Position numbers and translations under genes: made by a program
In this document: positions 54,960 through 64,000 of the stretch, piece after piece
How the letters are laid out: the number at the start of each line of letters is the position of its first letter
Position numbering within the stretch: position 1 is the first letter of the stretch
From: Dendrolimus kikuchii
Taxonomy: Eukaryota; Arthropoda; Insecta; Lepidoptera; Lasiocampidae
Assembly: GCA_019925095.2 (NCBI GenBank)
Contig: CM034402.1
Span: 12,597,501 to 12,661,500, forward strand
Length of the DNA: 64,000 nt
Direction of reading: 5' to 3'
Notes under the pieces: model-generated
The model's database searches: none
What the model was told of the DNA's origin: nothing
The model's input: only the letters and a program-made list of their open reading frames with translations

Positions 54960-56538
54960 TCCTCCTTGACGTATTCGTCAACGGCGAACCTTGTCAAGTC
55001 CGGCTGTGCGAGCGCAGGTGACTAGCGAAACCAAATTTGGTTTTAAAAGTTCTTCTGCAAGGAGCGCAATACAGCCGTCCTGATAAGTCATATGTATAGT
55101 TGTAGGAGATTTTAGGGCGGTTCTTTTTGATAAGACGTTGCTCGTCAGAGTGTTCTACGCGCTGCGTTTCGAAGGCAGCAACAGCCTTATCAATAGAATT
55201 ATGCCACTCCCTTCTTTGCAGAGCAAGGTCTTCCCGGCCGTCACTTGGGATGTCACATGCAGACAAATGGCGCTTGAGTATGTCCTTGTAACGCAGAAAT
55301 TGACTGCCAGATTTACGCTTTCCGTCCTTAAGCTGTGAGTAAAAGACAGCTTTAGGCATTCTAGTGTCTTTCATGCGTACAACGTGGCCGCACCATCTCA
55401 GTTGTCTCTGTATAAGCATTGCTTCCACACCACTTAGCTTCGTCCGCCGCAGCACTTCAGTGTTAGATATTCGGTCTTGCCACTGCACATGAAGAATTGA
55501 CCTTAAACACTTGATGTAGAAAGAATCGAAGCGCATAATATCAGTTTTATAGAGACACCACGTTTCGGTAACATAAAGTAGAATTGGCAATATGATTGCT
55601 TTATAGACAGAGATCTTTGTACGTAGCCGAATATCATGCGAATCCCAAACTCTGTGACGGAGTTTGCCAAAAGATGCAGCCGCTCTTGCGATGCGAGAAG
55701 AAATTTCTGTTTCCAACTTGTTATCAGTACGCACAGAGCTTCCGAAATACTTGAAAGAGGAAACTTCCTCTAGTGTCCGGCCGCCGAAATATATTGGTGT
55801 AGGGTCAGATGTAGTTCCACGTGCAGGTTGTTTCAGTACTTATGATTTGGAGACACTTATAACCAGATCAAATCGTCGGCAGGATCTATCCAGGTTATCC
55901 AGAAACATCTGCAGGCTACTAACATCATTGGCCATCAACAAACGTCATCTGCATAAAGTACGTCTACGAGTGAGAGCTCTTGTACCGATCTTTTGGCTCT
56001 AAATCTTGACAAGTCGAAGACGCTCTTGCCGCGTCTGACACTGAGAATAATCTGTCCCACAGGCTCATTATACGAATGTTTAAGTACCGCAGCGAAATAA
56101 ACAGCAAAGAGAGTAGGAGCCATCACACATCCTTGCTTAACTCCACTGGTAACTGATATTTGGCTAGTAAGGTCGTTCTCATGTTGCACCCTAGCAGTCA
56201 TACCGTCGTGAAACTGACGAATAAGTAATAGAAGCTTATCCGGACATCCTGCTTTTGAAAGAACAGTCCAGAGTGCAGATCGCGGTACCCGATCAAACGC
56301 TTTTTCTAGGTCAACAAAGCACATGTTAAGGGAGCGGTGTTGTTCACGATACTTTTCCTGCAGCTGTTTTACGCCAAAGATGGCGTCGACAGTTCCCCTG
56401 CCTGGACGAAAGCCACATTGGCTTTCAGATAATATACGTTCTGATAGAGCACTCAGCCGTTGATTTATAATGTGGGCAAGAACTTTACCAGCCGCGCTGA
56501 GTAGAGCAATGCCCCTGTATGACCCACAATCCGAAGTG
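54960..56538 (-). pseudogene. LINE ORF2 remnant: reverse transcriptase and C2H2-like end
   Basis: The upstream part (about 56,538-55,935) encodes polymerase blocks GSYRGIALLSAAGKVL, SQCGFRPGRGTVDAIFGVKQ, CFVDLEKAFDRVPR, GVKQGCVMAPTLFAVYFAAV and YADD. The downstream part (55,734-54,994) encodes the thumb and tail region (RQLRWCGHVVRM) and ends with a C2H2-like finger (CAPCRRTFKTKFGFASHLRSH). Between them the frame is broken by an apparent 1-base loss right after YADD and by a TAA further on. The endonuclease domain is missing, because the copy is 5'-truncated at about 56,538. It is a dead non-LTR retrotransposon; the clade is not assigned. Confidence 0.85.
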
Positions 56539-56553
56539 GCACTTCGGATTGTG
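56525..56553. repeat. 14-bp palindrome at the LINE 5' junction
   Basis: cacaatccgaagtg (56,525-56,538) and cacttcggattgtg (56,540-56,553) are perfect inverted complements with a 1-base spacer, exactly where the LINE similarity stops. Confidence 0.7.
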
Positions 56554-56724
56554 ACACAAAAATCAAAATAGCACTGCCTACAGATAGCGTACGTACTACG
56601 AAATATAAGACTTCTATAATAAAAGTAGAAGAAACGAAAGGTGCCTATGATCATCGTCGCAAGTGAATATCTATCCTTTCTGCCTACCACCACGTTAAAC
56701 ACGCATAATCTTACACTAATATAT

Positions 56725-57100
56725 AAAGCTGAAGAGTTTATTTGTTTGCTTAAACGCATTAGCGTGTTCAAGCAAACAAACACTTAGGGACTACTAGTCT
56801 GATTTGAAAAATTATTTCAGTGTTAGATAGCCCATATATCGAGGAAGACTATATATAGGCTATATATCATCACGCGAAGACCGATAGGAGCGGAGCACCA
56901 ATGAAAAATGTTTCAAAATCGGGGTTTTTTTTTACTTACTTTTTTTTACTGTTCTACGTGGACGAAGTCGCGGGCAGAAGCTAGTAAATTATATAATGCA
57001 TGTATGTGTAATTGTGCCAAATTTCGTTACTTTACTCATAGTAGTTCTTGAGGTAATTAACTGTGTTGCACATACAGACATGACGGTATCAAAGTGACAT
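56725..57100 (-). repeat. Degenerate dispersed repeat
   Basis: The plus strand carries 'gtggacgaagtcgcgggcag' followed by 'aagctagta' (the head of a common insect repeat type on the minus strand). An apparently separate 'gccaaatttcgtta' tail follows. Ends are not resolved. Confidence 0.4.
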
Positions 57101-57104
57101 TATA

Positions 57105-58528
57105 TGGGCTTATTATAATTATTTTAAGAAAATATCAGATTGTATTGTAACTTTATGATGTTCCCGAAATAACTAGCAAATTGCTGCAATGAAAATTAAT
57201 TTTGTACGTCGTATTGGCAACGCGTGGGCTATTTTATAGCAAGAGGAAAATATTTGTCCAGGTTACCGACAAATGTACAAAGTGAAAAGATATTTTATAA
57301 AAGTGAACCAATATTTACTACGTAAGTTGACTTCGGAGTCCTCATATTGGCATAGGGAGATAACGAAATATGTAGGTCGCAACGGAAGCTCACCTTTGCA
57401 AACAATCCTATAACATTCGAGAAATCTCTGCCTCACAAAATTCAATTGCAAGAAAGCTATAAATAATAAAGTTTCTATAGTTTGATTTGAACTGATTTCT
57501 GTCAATGATCTTTTATTGAACAAACACTGCGATACTCTACCATTTACCTACAGAAGTTTTATTACGACTACGTGAGTAACATTAAATATTTTTATAATAA
57601 ATAAATAAATAAAATTGCAGTGTTCATCTGTTCGTAAAACTCACACTAAAATTTAAATGAAACCTAATTACACAATTTGTAACCACAAAACCAACGTTTT
57701 TAGAAGTTTTATCTTCAGTTTGAAAATTTATCCTAGAGAGACTACGAAATTGGTAAAACGGATTTCATTCAAAAAATTATTAAACCTTATATACATAATA
57801 TTATAAAATACCTATACCTATTTAAATAATATAGCATAGCAAAATCATCTTTCAGTATGTTTCAAAATACATTTCAAAAACATAAAAGCAAAGTAATTGT
57901 AAAGGTTTTAATTAAATTCTGTACATTACTAAATAAAAAGGCGGTCCTTAAAAAAATTGTATTGAATATTTGATAAATAATTAGCAATGAAACATATTAA
58001 AGAAAGCTAAAGACTTCGATGTGCGGACGTAATATTAATATTTTTGCCCAAAAAGCTTTTGAAGTGGGACTATAAATGTGAAACTCAATGAAAAAGACTA
58101 AATTAAAATATGATTTTTGGTTCAAGCGGAAAAGTAATTGATTTTTTCCTTTAGAAATCAACAAAGGCTACCTCGATAAATATAAAAAGTACCCATGTAG
58201 CCATTCCCACAAAGCAACACAGGTAACACCATCTACGCTTTATCAGATGGGAGTCGCTACGTGGTCGAATTGAAAAATATTTTGCAAACTTTTTACTAAT
58301 TACAGTACATCAATTTTACTTTCTAACTATACCAATATAATAGTTAATATCCGCTTTATCTGAAACAGGATTTGTCATCACGAGAAAAATGTAGGTACCC
58401 AAATCCGTTCCATATATTTTAGCTCTATATTCTATGAGAACTCTTATATTCAGAAACGGCTTCGAAAGTAGTTATGTGTCATATTTCATGAAAATTGGTT
58501 AATTTTATAAACTTGTACGAGATAACAA
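57105..58528. other. AT-rich DNA, nothing recognised
   Basis: No supported feature. Confidence 0.4.
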
Positions 58529-58532
58529 ATAA

Positions 58533-58940
58533 AGATACACATACATACATACATAACTTCACGCCAGTTCCCTTGCGGGGTAGGCACGAACAACAGAGCG
58601 CCATTTAGGCCCATTCTTACACACCTCACTTGCTTCTTTGACATTCATAACTCTTGTCATGCACACTCGTCTGTTCTTAAGGCTCCTGACATCACCCTTC
58701 GCTAGTACACGATCAATTTGATCATGGAAGGTGTGTCGTGGCCTTCCACGACTTCTGCATCCATCCACTTTTGCATTGTATATCTGTTTAGTCATTCTTT
58801 CATCATGCATTCTTTCCACATGCCCGAACCACCGGAGCATTCCTTTCCTTACCTTCACCCCGACACTCTCTTTCAGACCAACTCTCTTTCTTACTTCGGT
58901 ATTACGAACGCGGTCCGCGAGCGTCACTAGATACACATAC
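58533..58940 (-). mobile_element. RTE-type LINE 3' fragment with 12-bp target duplication, longest copy
   Basis: The insert 58,545-58,928 encodes about 120 residues of the RTE ORF2 end: LADRVRNTEVRKRVGLKESV, GMLRWFGHVERM, RSRGRPRHTFHDQIDRVL and RAYPARELA, then a TATG-type tail at the left (cacatacatacatacat). agatacacatac flanks it exactly at 58,533-58,544 and 58,929-58,940. The apparent start codon is in the duplication. Confidence 0.9.
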
Positions 58941-58944
58941 AATT

Positions 58945-60345
58945 ATAATAAATATCTAAACAGCATCTCTTTCACAACTAGAAATTCTCCTACGCCTTCA
59001 ATCGCGTTCATTTCTTACTGCTATGGAAACTGTCCTATTTTCCGATAACAAAGTTCTCTATGTTAATCCCCGTTATGTTAATTACATATCTCCTAAAAAT
59101 ATCACGACAACTACTTTCATATTTACATATCTATATTACAATGAATTAAGATTAAAAGAAAATGTAAAACATGTTCAGTCACAAATATTTTTATGTACAA
59201 ATTATTAGCAGCAAATATTTTTTTACATTTTCGGTGGAGGTTCCAAGCAAACATATTTTCTGACAGATTAGGCTTCCTCTCCTTTCGAGTAACTTAATGA
59301 TACATACGATCCAGTACTTCTTTCTAATTTAAGAGTTTCGCCAGTAGCAAAGCAATTATCGGAAATCTAAGTAATATAATTAATCAAAGCATATTTAAAC
59401 GTTCCGTTGTCGAACTCTTTACAGCGAGTTTTGATTGGTTTTTAATTTTCTGCCAATTCAATTACTAAGATGAGTATAATTGCTTGACGTTGTTTGTTGT
59501 CGTAGCAACATGTTGCGTAATAATTCGGCCTATTATCGTCATGCAACTTTGGCTCGGGCCTCTTTATTTCAGACAACCCGATTACTATTATCTAAGACGT
59601 CGGGTGTCGGATTTCACATGTCGGTAATATCGAATCTTTGTGTGTAAAACATCATACACATACATACAACAAAGTATAATTCATCGTCTATTAATAAATA
59701 CACACAACATGGCACAACAGCTAGTGTTTTCGAAAACTATATTTTATAAAATCAGTGCACACGGTTATATAGTCAATATATTCCATTCTCTCCTAGTACC
59801 CCAATGTCATTCTAGTGTTCTTGTCAATATATTTCAGTCCCTCCTAATCCTAAGTGGGGGACGGTGGAAATTTTTGATTAAGTAAAGGTTGTTGTATTTT
59901 TAAAATACTTTCAACAGAAAAGGTCTGATGACTTATTTGCCACCTTTTTTCCTTGCCAATGTAAACACGAAAGACAAATTATGATTGAAACTACGTAATA
60001 TTTATTTATTTTTTTAAATTTGTTAACACTCTTCTATAATTCTATTTATAATTCAGTACCAAAATTTAACGTTCTAGAACTTGTTTATAATATGAAAGAA
60101 CATTGCGTATTTGTGCTTAAAGCTTAACACAGATAGGTGGTTCTAAGAATTATAGGATTTCGATTATTCAAATGAGCAAGATTGAAAGTGGCGGTACATT
60201 GAAACGACCGTTTTCCATCGCTTGCGTATATTTACATTTTCGGAGTTGGTGTGGATTAAGCGATGTTTTCAACATAAATGATAGCTAGTCGTATGTTATT
60301 TTGATTTAAACATTCTGTATATTGAAAATTGATAGAAATCTGGTA
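58945..60345. other. AT-rich DNA, nothing recognised
   Basis: Two similar 'gtcaatatatt(c/t)ca(t/g)tc(t/c)ctccta' phrases near 59,774 and 59,825 form a 50-base-spaced direct repeat. No gene is seen. Confidence 0.35.
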
Positions 60346-60349
60346 GTAT

Positions 60350-60440
60350 TTTTTTTTTATTGCAGGAGTTCAGCAGACAGGCAGAGGGCCCACTTGATGG
60401 AAAACGGTTACCATCGCCTATGGTCATTTGCAACACCAAC
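60350..60440 (-). repeat. Family A repeat, 5'-truncated
   Basis: Only the 3' 90 bases of the family remain (T-run, tgcaggagttcagcagacag, ggttaccatcgcctatggtc). It is a typical truncated retroposed copy. Confidence 0.75.
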
Positions 60441-60444
60441 CAAC

Positions 60445-61155
60445 AAATTTCAAATTTGAATTTCTCGCCAATATTGACTTAAATTAATAAGAAGCATCAC
60501 GTTTCCCTCTAGCAGTGATTTGTTACATACTTTATATTAATTTATTTATAATTTAGTTTTATTTTCTTTCATTATAAAACAATAATTAATAAGTCACCAA
60601 GAGACGATTTTATGAGTTTTAAAGTCCTTTGTAACTCTACCATACCGATTATCTACTCTGTTTTTATACCTTTACTGATTGAGTATTTATTATTGGCCAA
60701 TTTTACTACACTCTTGTGAAGCAACATCATTGGCTACCAAGTTTCATTCATATAGATCCAGTAGTTAAAAAGAATGGCTATAACATAAATAAACAGACGG
60801 ATACAGAATTGTATAAGGGTTCCGTATTTGCCAAAATGTTTACGGAACTCTAAATTCAACCATGTCTTAAAATAAATTTTAATAAATATTTAAATAAAAT
60901 AAAAGAGATGTATAATATTTTACTTCGATAATTAACCAGGCAGAGCAGCATAAAGCCAGCATGTAAAAGGATTCAAGTACTGTACAGTAAATTGGAGTAC
61001 AAGCGGTGAAATTAAAATTTGTGGTTACATTCATGAGAGCTTCTAAGACTAATAGAGTTGGGCGAATACACTTCATAACCAAGTATGAATATTAAATTCA
61101 TAAGCATATAAGAGAATGCTAAGCATGATAAGCATTCAGTAAAATACGTAACTGC
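60445..61155. other. AT-rich DNA, nothing recognised
   Basis: A degenerate 'accaagtttcattcatatag' and 'atccagtagtt' tail near 60,738 is of the common insect repeat type. No gene is seen. Confidence 0.35.
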
Positions 61156-61158
61156 GAG

Positions 61159-61447
61159 CTTTTTTATTGCTAGAGTATAGCAGACGCCGACTACCCGGCC
61201 TATAGAAAGGATGGAAAGTTACCGTCGCCTATAAACATTTGTAACTGCAAAGGTCCTTGCCAATGTGCTGCTACTGGTCACTGATGCCGAAATACAACTC
61301 AAGTTTATTATGGCGGCTTACACTGTACCAGAGATGTCGGCCATCAGCACGAGCAAATGCTCTACCACCTGGCTGTGGGTTGTTTTGTCGCCTCTCATGA
61401 CAGACCACCTGGCCGCAGAAATTATAGTATTCATTCTCCGTTCCACA
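61159..61447 (-). repeat. Family A repeat, diverged
   Basis: It matches along its length (ccaccacctggctgtgggtt equivalent, gtcgcctctcatgacag, ccgcagaaattatag) with many substitutions. Confidence 0.65.
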
Positions 61448-61449
61448 AA

Positions 61450-62220
61450 TACATTATTTTCTTTTAAATCTTTTTACCATTTTTATCCTTAATTTTCTTT
61501 ATAAAATCAGTCAAAAATTATGAAACTTATTAATTTTAAGAATTTAATTTTTTGGAATAGTCATGTAAAAAGTGCTCTTTTTCACAGAATCTTGTAATAT
61601 TCTATCCAATATATATATTATGTATTTATTCTTTGCCATAATTACTTATCAAGTAACAAATTGAGCAAACATGTTTTCGACGAAGAAAATCTGTTTTACT
61701 CCTCGTCAAACAAGCAAAGTCAACAACTGAAATAAAAGTCTTCGCTTATCGTAATTTCTTGTTGAATTTAGAAATTAACTTCGATGGTAATATGGGTTCT
61801 AAACAGATTTTCAATTTAAAATATAACACACTACAAATTTCTATTCGTTGCATAAATTGAACCAATAAATATAAGAAAAGCAAATCTCAACCTCCAGCAC
61901 GTTAGCTCAGAAAGTGTAAAATTATATTTTTAAATTTTTCCAGCCGCAGTGTCGAGAAAATTTATGTCACATCTATACAGTGAATAAATTGCAAGACTTT
62001 ATAGATAGATGAAGTTCATAAATCAAGCCTATTCATGATATGAATTATAACGACGCTGTTATTAATAGTATTAATACAACTCTCAAAGTACTATGAAACT
62101 ACTGTTCCCAGCCTTCTGGAGAACCTAACCCAATGGCTTCGATTATCCAGGCTTATAAGTATTCTACTTATAGTATTAAGTGATTATGGGTAAAACACGT
62201 TGCAACTTACTTAAATTTTA
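61450..62220. other. AT-rich DNA, nothing recognised
   Basis: No supported feature. Confidence 0.4.
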
Positions 62221-62225
62221 TTAAA

Positions 62226-62350
62226 TACTAGCTGACTCGGCAAACTTCGTACCGCCTCAGAATCGATATATGAAAAACGTTGATTTCTGAACGACTTTTA
62301 AGTTTCATTGATTTCTAAACGACGGAACGAACATCAAATGTTCGACAGGT
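62226..62350 (+). repeat. Dispersed repeat head
   Basis: 'actagctgactcggcaaact' followed by 'tcgtaccgcctcag' is the opening of an interspersed repeat type seen in many insects. The rest is eroded. Confidence 0.4.
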
Positions 62351-62478
62351 AGGAATAGTTTCTAAGGGAAAGCGAAATTGTTGTTTTTACTATATTCCAA
62401 GCATTTCTTTCATATTTACTCGCCTTTTAAACCTTCTCGAGTTTTAGCAAAACTAACGAATAGCAATTGATTTATATA

Positions 62479-62840
62479 TACCAAGTCTTGCCATAAATAT
62501 TGTAACAAAGATTTATTTATTTTTCTATTGCAAATAACATTTATAAGTTTTACAGTGTGTTAGTTTAATACATAAATATAAAACAATTTAAAATATAAAA
62601 AGCTTATTCGAAGTGGTTTCCATTGACTGCAATACAGTCCTTTAAACGTTGAGGCTAGTTATCAATAGAAGCACGCACTCTTTCCATGGGAAAATTCTTC
62701 ACTGCCAATCATATGGATTGTTTTAGGGACTCCAAATTATCATGGCGCTTAGAGCAAGTCGTACTCTCTAAAATTGACCATAAATGTTATTTGCAATAGA
62801 AAAAAATTCTTTGTTACAATATTTATGGCAAGACTAGGTA
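62479..62840 (-). mobile_element. Tc1/mariner deletion derivative, TA flanks
   Basis: The element 62,481-62,838 has inverted ends of about 60 bases (left CCAAGTCTTGCCATAAATAT, right with CCTAGTCTTGCCATA in reverse) and TA on both sides (62,479-62,480 and 62,839-62,840). The core holds the end of a transposase gene on the minus strand. Confidence 0.85.
62604..62732 (-). pseudogene. Tc1/mariner transposase C-terminal remnant
   Basis: On the minus strand the frame reads ESLKQSI, stop, LAVKNFPMERVRASIDN, stop, PQRLKDCIAVNGNHFE and a terminal TAA. This matches the usual C-terminal end of Tc1-like transposases. Two internal stops (TGA, TAG) and the missing catalytic DDE region make it non-functional. 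Confidence 0.7.
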
Positions 62841-62844
62841 GATA

Positions 62845-63680
62845 TTAGTTAATAATTCTTTATTTTAAGGTATATACGTAAATGATTATGAAAATTACTT
62901 TAGATATATGTAACATGATACTGATCAATGATTATTTTGGTTTGAACCCTGAACAAATGTGCCCAAGGACAAGCCCCGGTCCCGGTAATAGAATTATTGT
63001 GAGAAATAATAATAACAAAATTATTTTGTATTATTAAAATCAACGCTTTAATCGTAACATGGAATATTATCATGACAATAATCTCGACCCTAGAAGTTAC
63101 AAATGTGACCAATAGACACATGTTTCTGGTGTTTTAAGGAAAAATGATTTGAAATATGTGACATAAAAATTAAAAAATCAATCTTTTTTCTTTGTTGATG
63201 GAGAATTCTTCACTTCTAAATATGGGTAATGTTATAAATATTTATTAAACCATCGCACAATTTATTATCGAGTATAATGTCAATCTAAGCATAGCGTTTA
63301 TAACTCGATACTACTTCCGCACGATTTATCATATATTTAACGGATGGTGCATCCCTTTGTGCGTCAAACTGTAAAATGCAGTAAGTTATTCTCTGCTGAG
63401 CCCTCCTCCTTTGATTACCGGGGATAAGTTACACTCCTACAATGCTATTTTATTTTTCTTCACGTTATGGATGGACGGATAGACCTAACGATTTCATGAT
63501 AGTTCCCCTATTACCAAAAGGGTTACGGAATCCTAAAAATTCTGTGCATATACTCCTAACTAAGACTACAGAATATACCTATATAATACATTATAACTAT
63601 GAACTAGTACAGTGAAGGAAACTTAACTTATATTGTATTCTACCTTTATAGTTATGACGTATGAGGAATTATTCCTTCAA
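62845..63680. other. AT-rich DNA, nothing recognised
   Basis: No supported feature. Bases 63,336-63,440 are less AT-rich and may be the 3' untranslated part of the LINE fragment that follows on the minus strand. Confidence 0.35.
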
Positions 63681-63685
63681 GGCTA

Positions 63686-64000
63686 TTAGTAGAATACTGA
63701 GCCTAGGTCATCGAAATCAATGGGTATGGTTCCTAGAAGGCTAGCCTTGTTACCTCGCGGAATCGCCATACCGATCCATTTTGCGAGGTAGGAAGCCGCC
63801 TTCTGATCTCCCGACGAGTCAATAAGTCATTTTGTAATATCTTTGTAGAAGCTCATGGCCTCAGGATCCCACAATCCAAGCGTTTCAACAGCAAGCTGCA
63901 CAAACATATAACTCTCACCGGGAGATACATATTTGCGCCGCTTCAGTGATTCAGCTGTTGCCACCGCCGAACCGACCAACCTAGATATGTTTGGTAAAAG
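63686..64000 (-). pseudogene. LINE polyprotein C-terminal fragment, runs off the window
   Basis: On the minus strand from 64,000 the frame encodes RRKYVSPGESYMFVQLAVET, LGLWDPEA, then a TGA (63,829-63,827), SSGDQKAASYLAKWIGMAIP, RGNKASLLGTIPIDFDDLGS and a stop at 63,688-63,686. The Y.F..(V/L)AVETLG.WGP-like block, then GD.R..SYL..RI..AIQRGN..S.LGT, is a C-terminal signature I associate with LINE-type polyproteins in animals. The internal stop marks it as dead. The 5' part is outside the window. Confidence 0.55.

Noticed and set aside
57263..57523. 86-residue minus ORF
   Set aside because: No motif, AT-driven composition and no context.

Overview
The window looks like intergenic or intronic DNA from an insect, most likely a moth or butterfly. 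The background is AT-rich. It is filled with degenerate interspersed repeats of types common in Lepidoptera: tRNA-headed SINEs, 5'-truncated LINE tails, RTE-type LINE ends with TATG-repeat tails, solo LTRs, hAT and Tc1/mariner deletion derivatives, and repeats opening with a GC-rich 'cccgcg' head. I see no host gene that I can defend. The long open frames belong to transposable elements or to one simple-sequence array. The order assignment is inference from repeat style, not from a host marker gene.

Layout. 1-25.2 kb: AT-rich DNA with scattered SINEs, LINE 3' ends, palindromic MITE-like copies, an LTR-like block (12.7-13.3 kb) and one solo LTR with a 4-bp target duplication (14.2-14.7 kb). 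25.7-27.8 kb: a dispersed repeat whose centre has become a 1-kb, nearly perfect octamer array. 30.1-31.1 kb: a sibling of that repeat without the expansion. 31.7-32.4 kb: an internally deleted hAT element with an intact 8-bp target duplication. 36.0-36.5 kb: a second solo LTR of the 14.2-kb family. 37.3-50.3 kb: two BEL/Pao LTR retrotransposons in opposite orientation. 50.3-64 kb: more AT-rich DNA with RTE, SINE and LINE fragments, including a LINE reverse transcriptase remnant (55.0-56.5 kb), a Tc1/mariner derivative (62.5-62.8 kb) and a LINE C-terminal fragment that runs off the right edge.

The BEL/Pao pair is the centrepiece. A plus-strand copy (LTR, leader, gag, pol, truncated LTR) sits inside the 5' leader of a minus-strand copy. 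The displaced leader and 5' LTR of the minus copy appear on the far side as an 811-bp inverted repeat of the plus copy's own LTR and leader. The bodies are nearly identical but carry different lesions. The minus copy has lost the protease region and a segment before the integrase. The plus copy has an extra C in a C-run inside gag. In both, gag and pol share a reading frame separated by a single UGA followed by CUA, a context known for stop-codon readthrough.

The genes form no host pathway. The functional content is retroelement machinery (capsid/nucleocapsid, protease, reverse transcriptase, RNase H, integrase) and the broken ends of transposases and LINE polyproteins.
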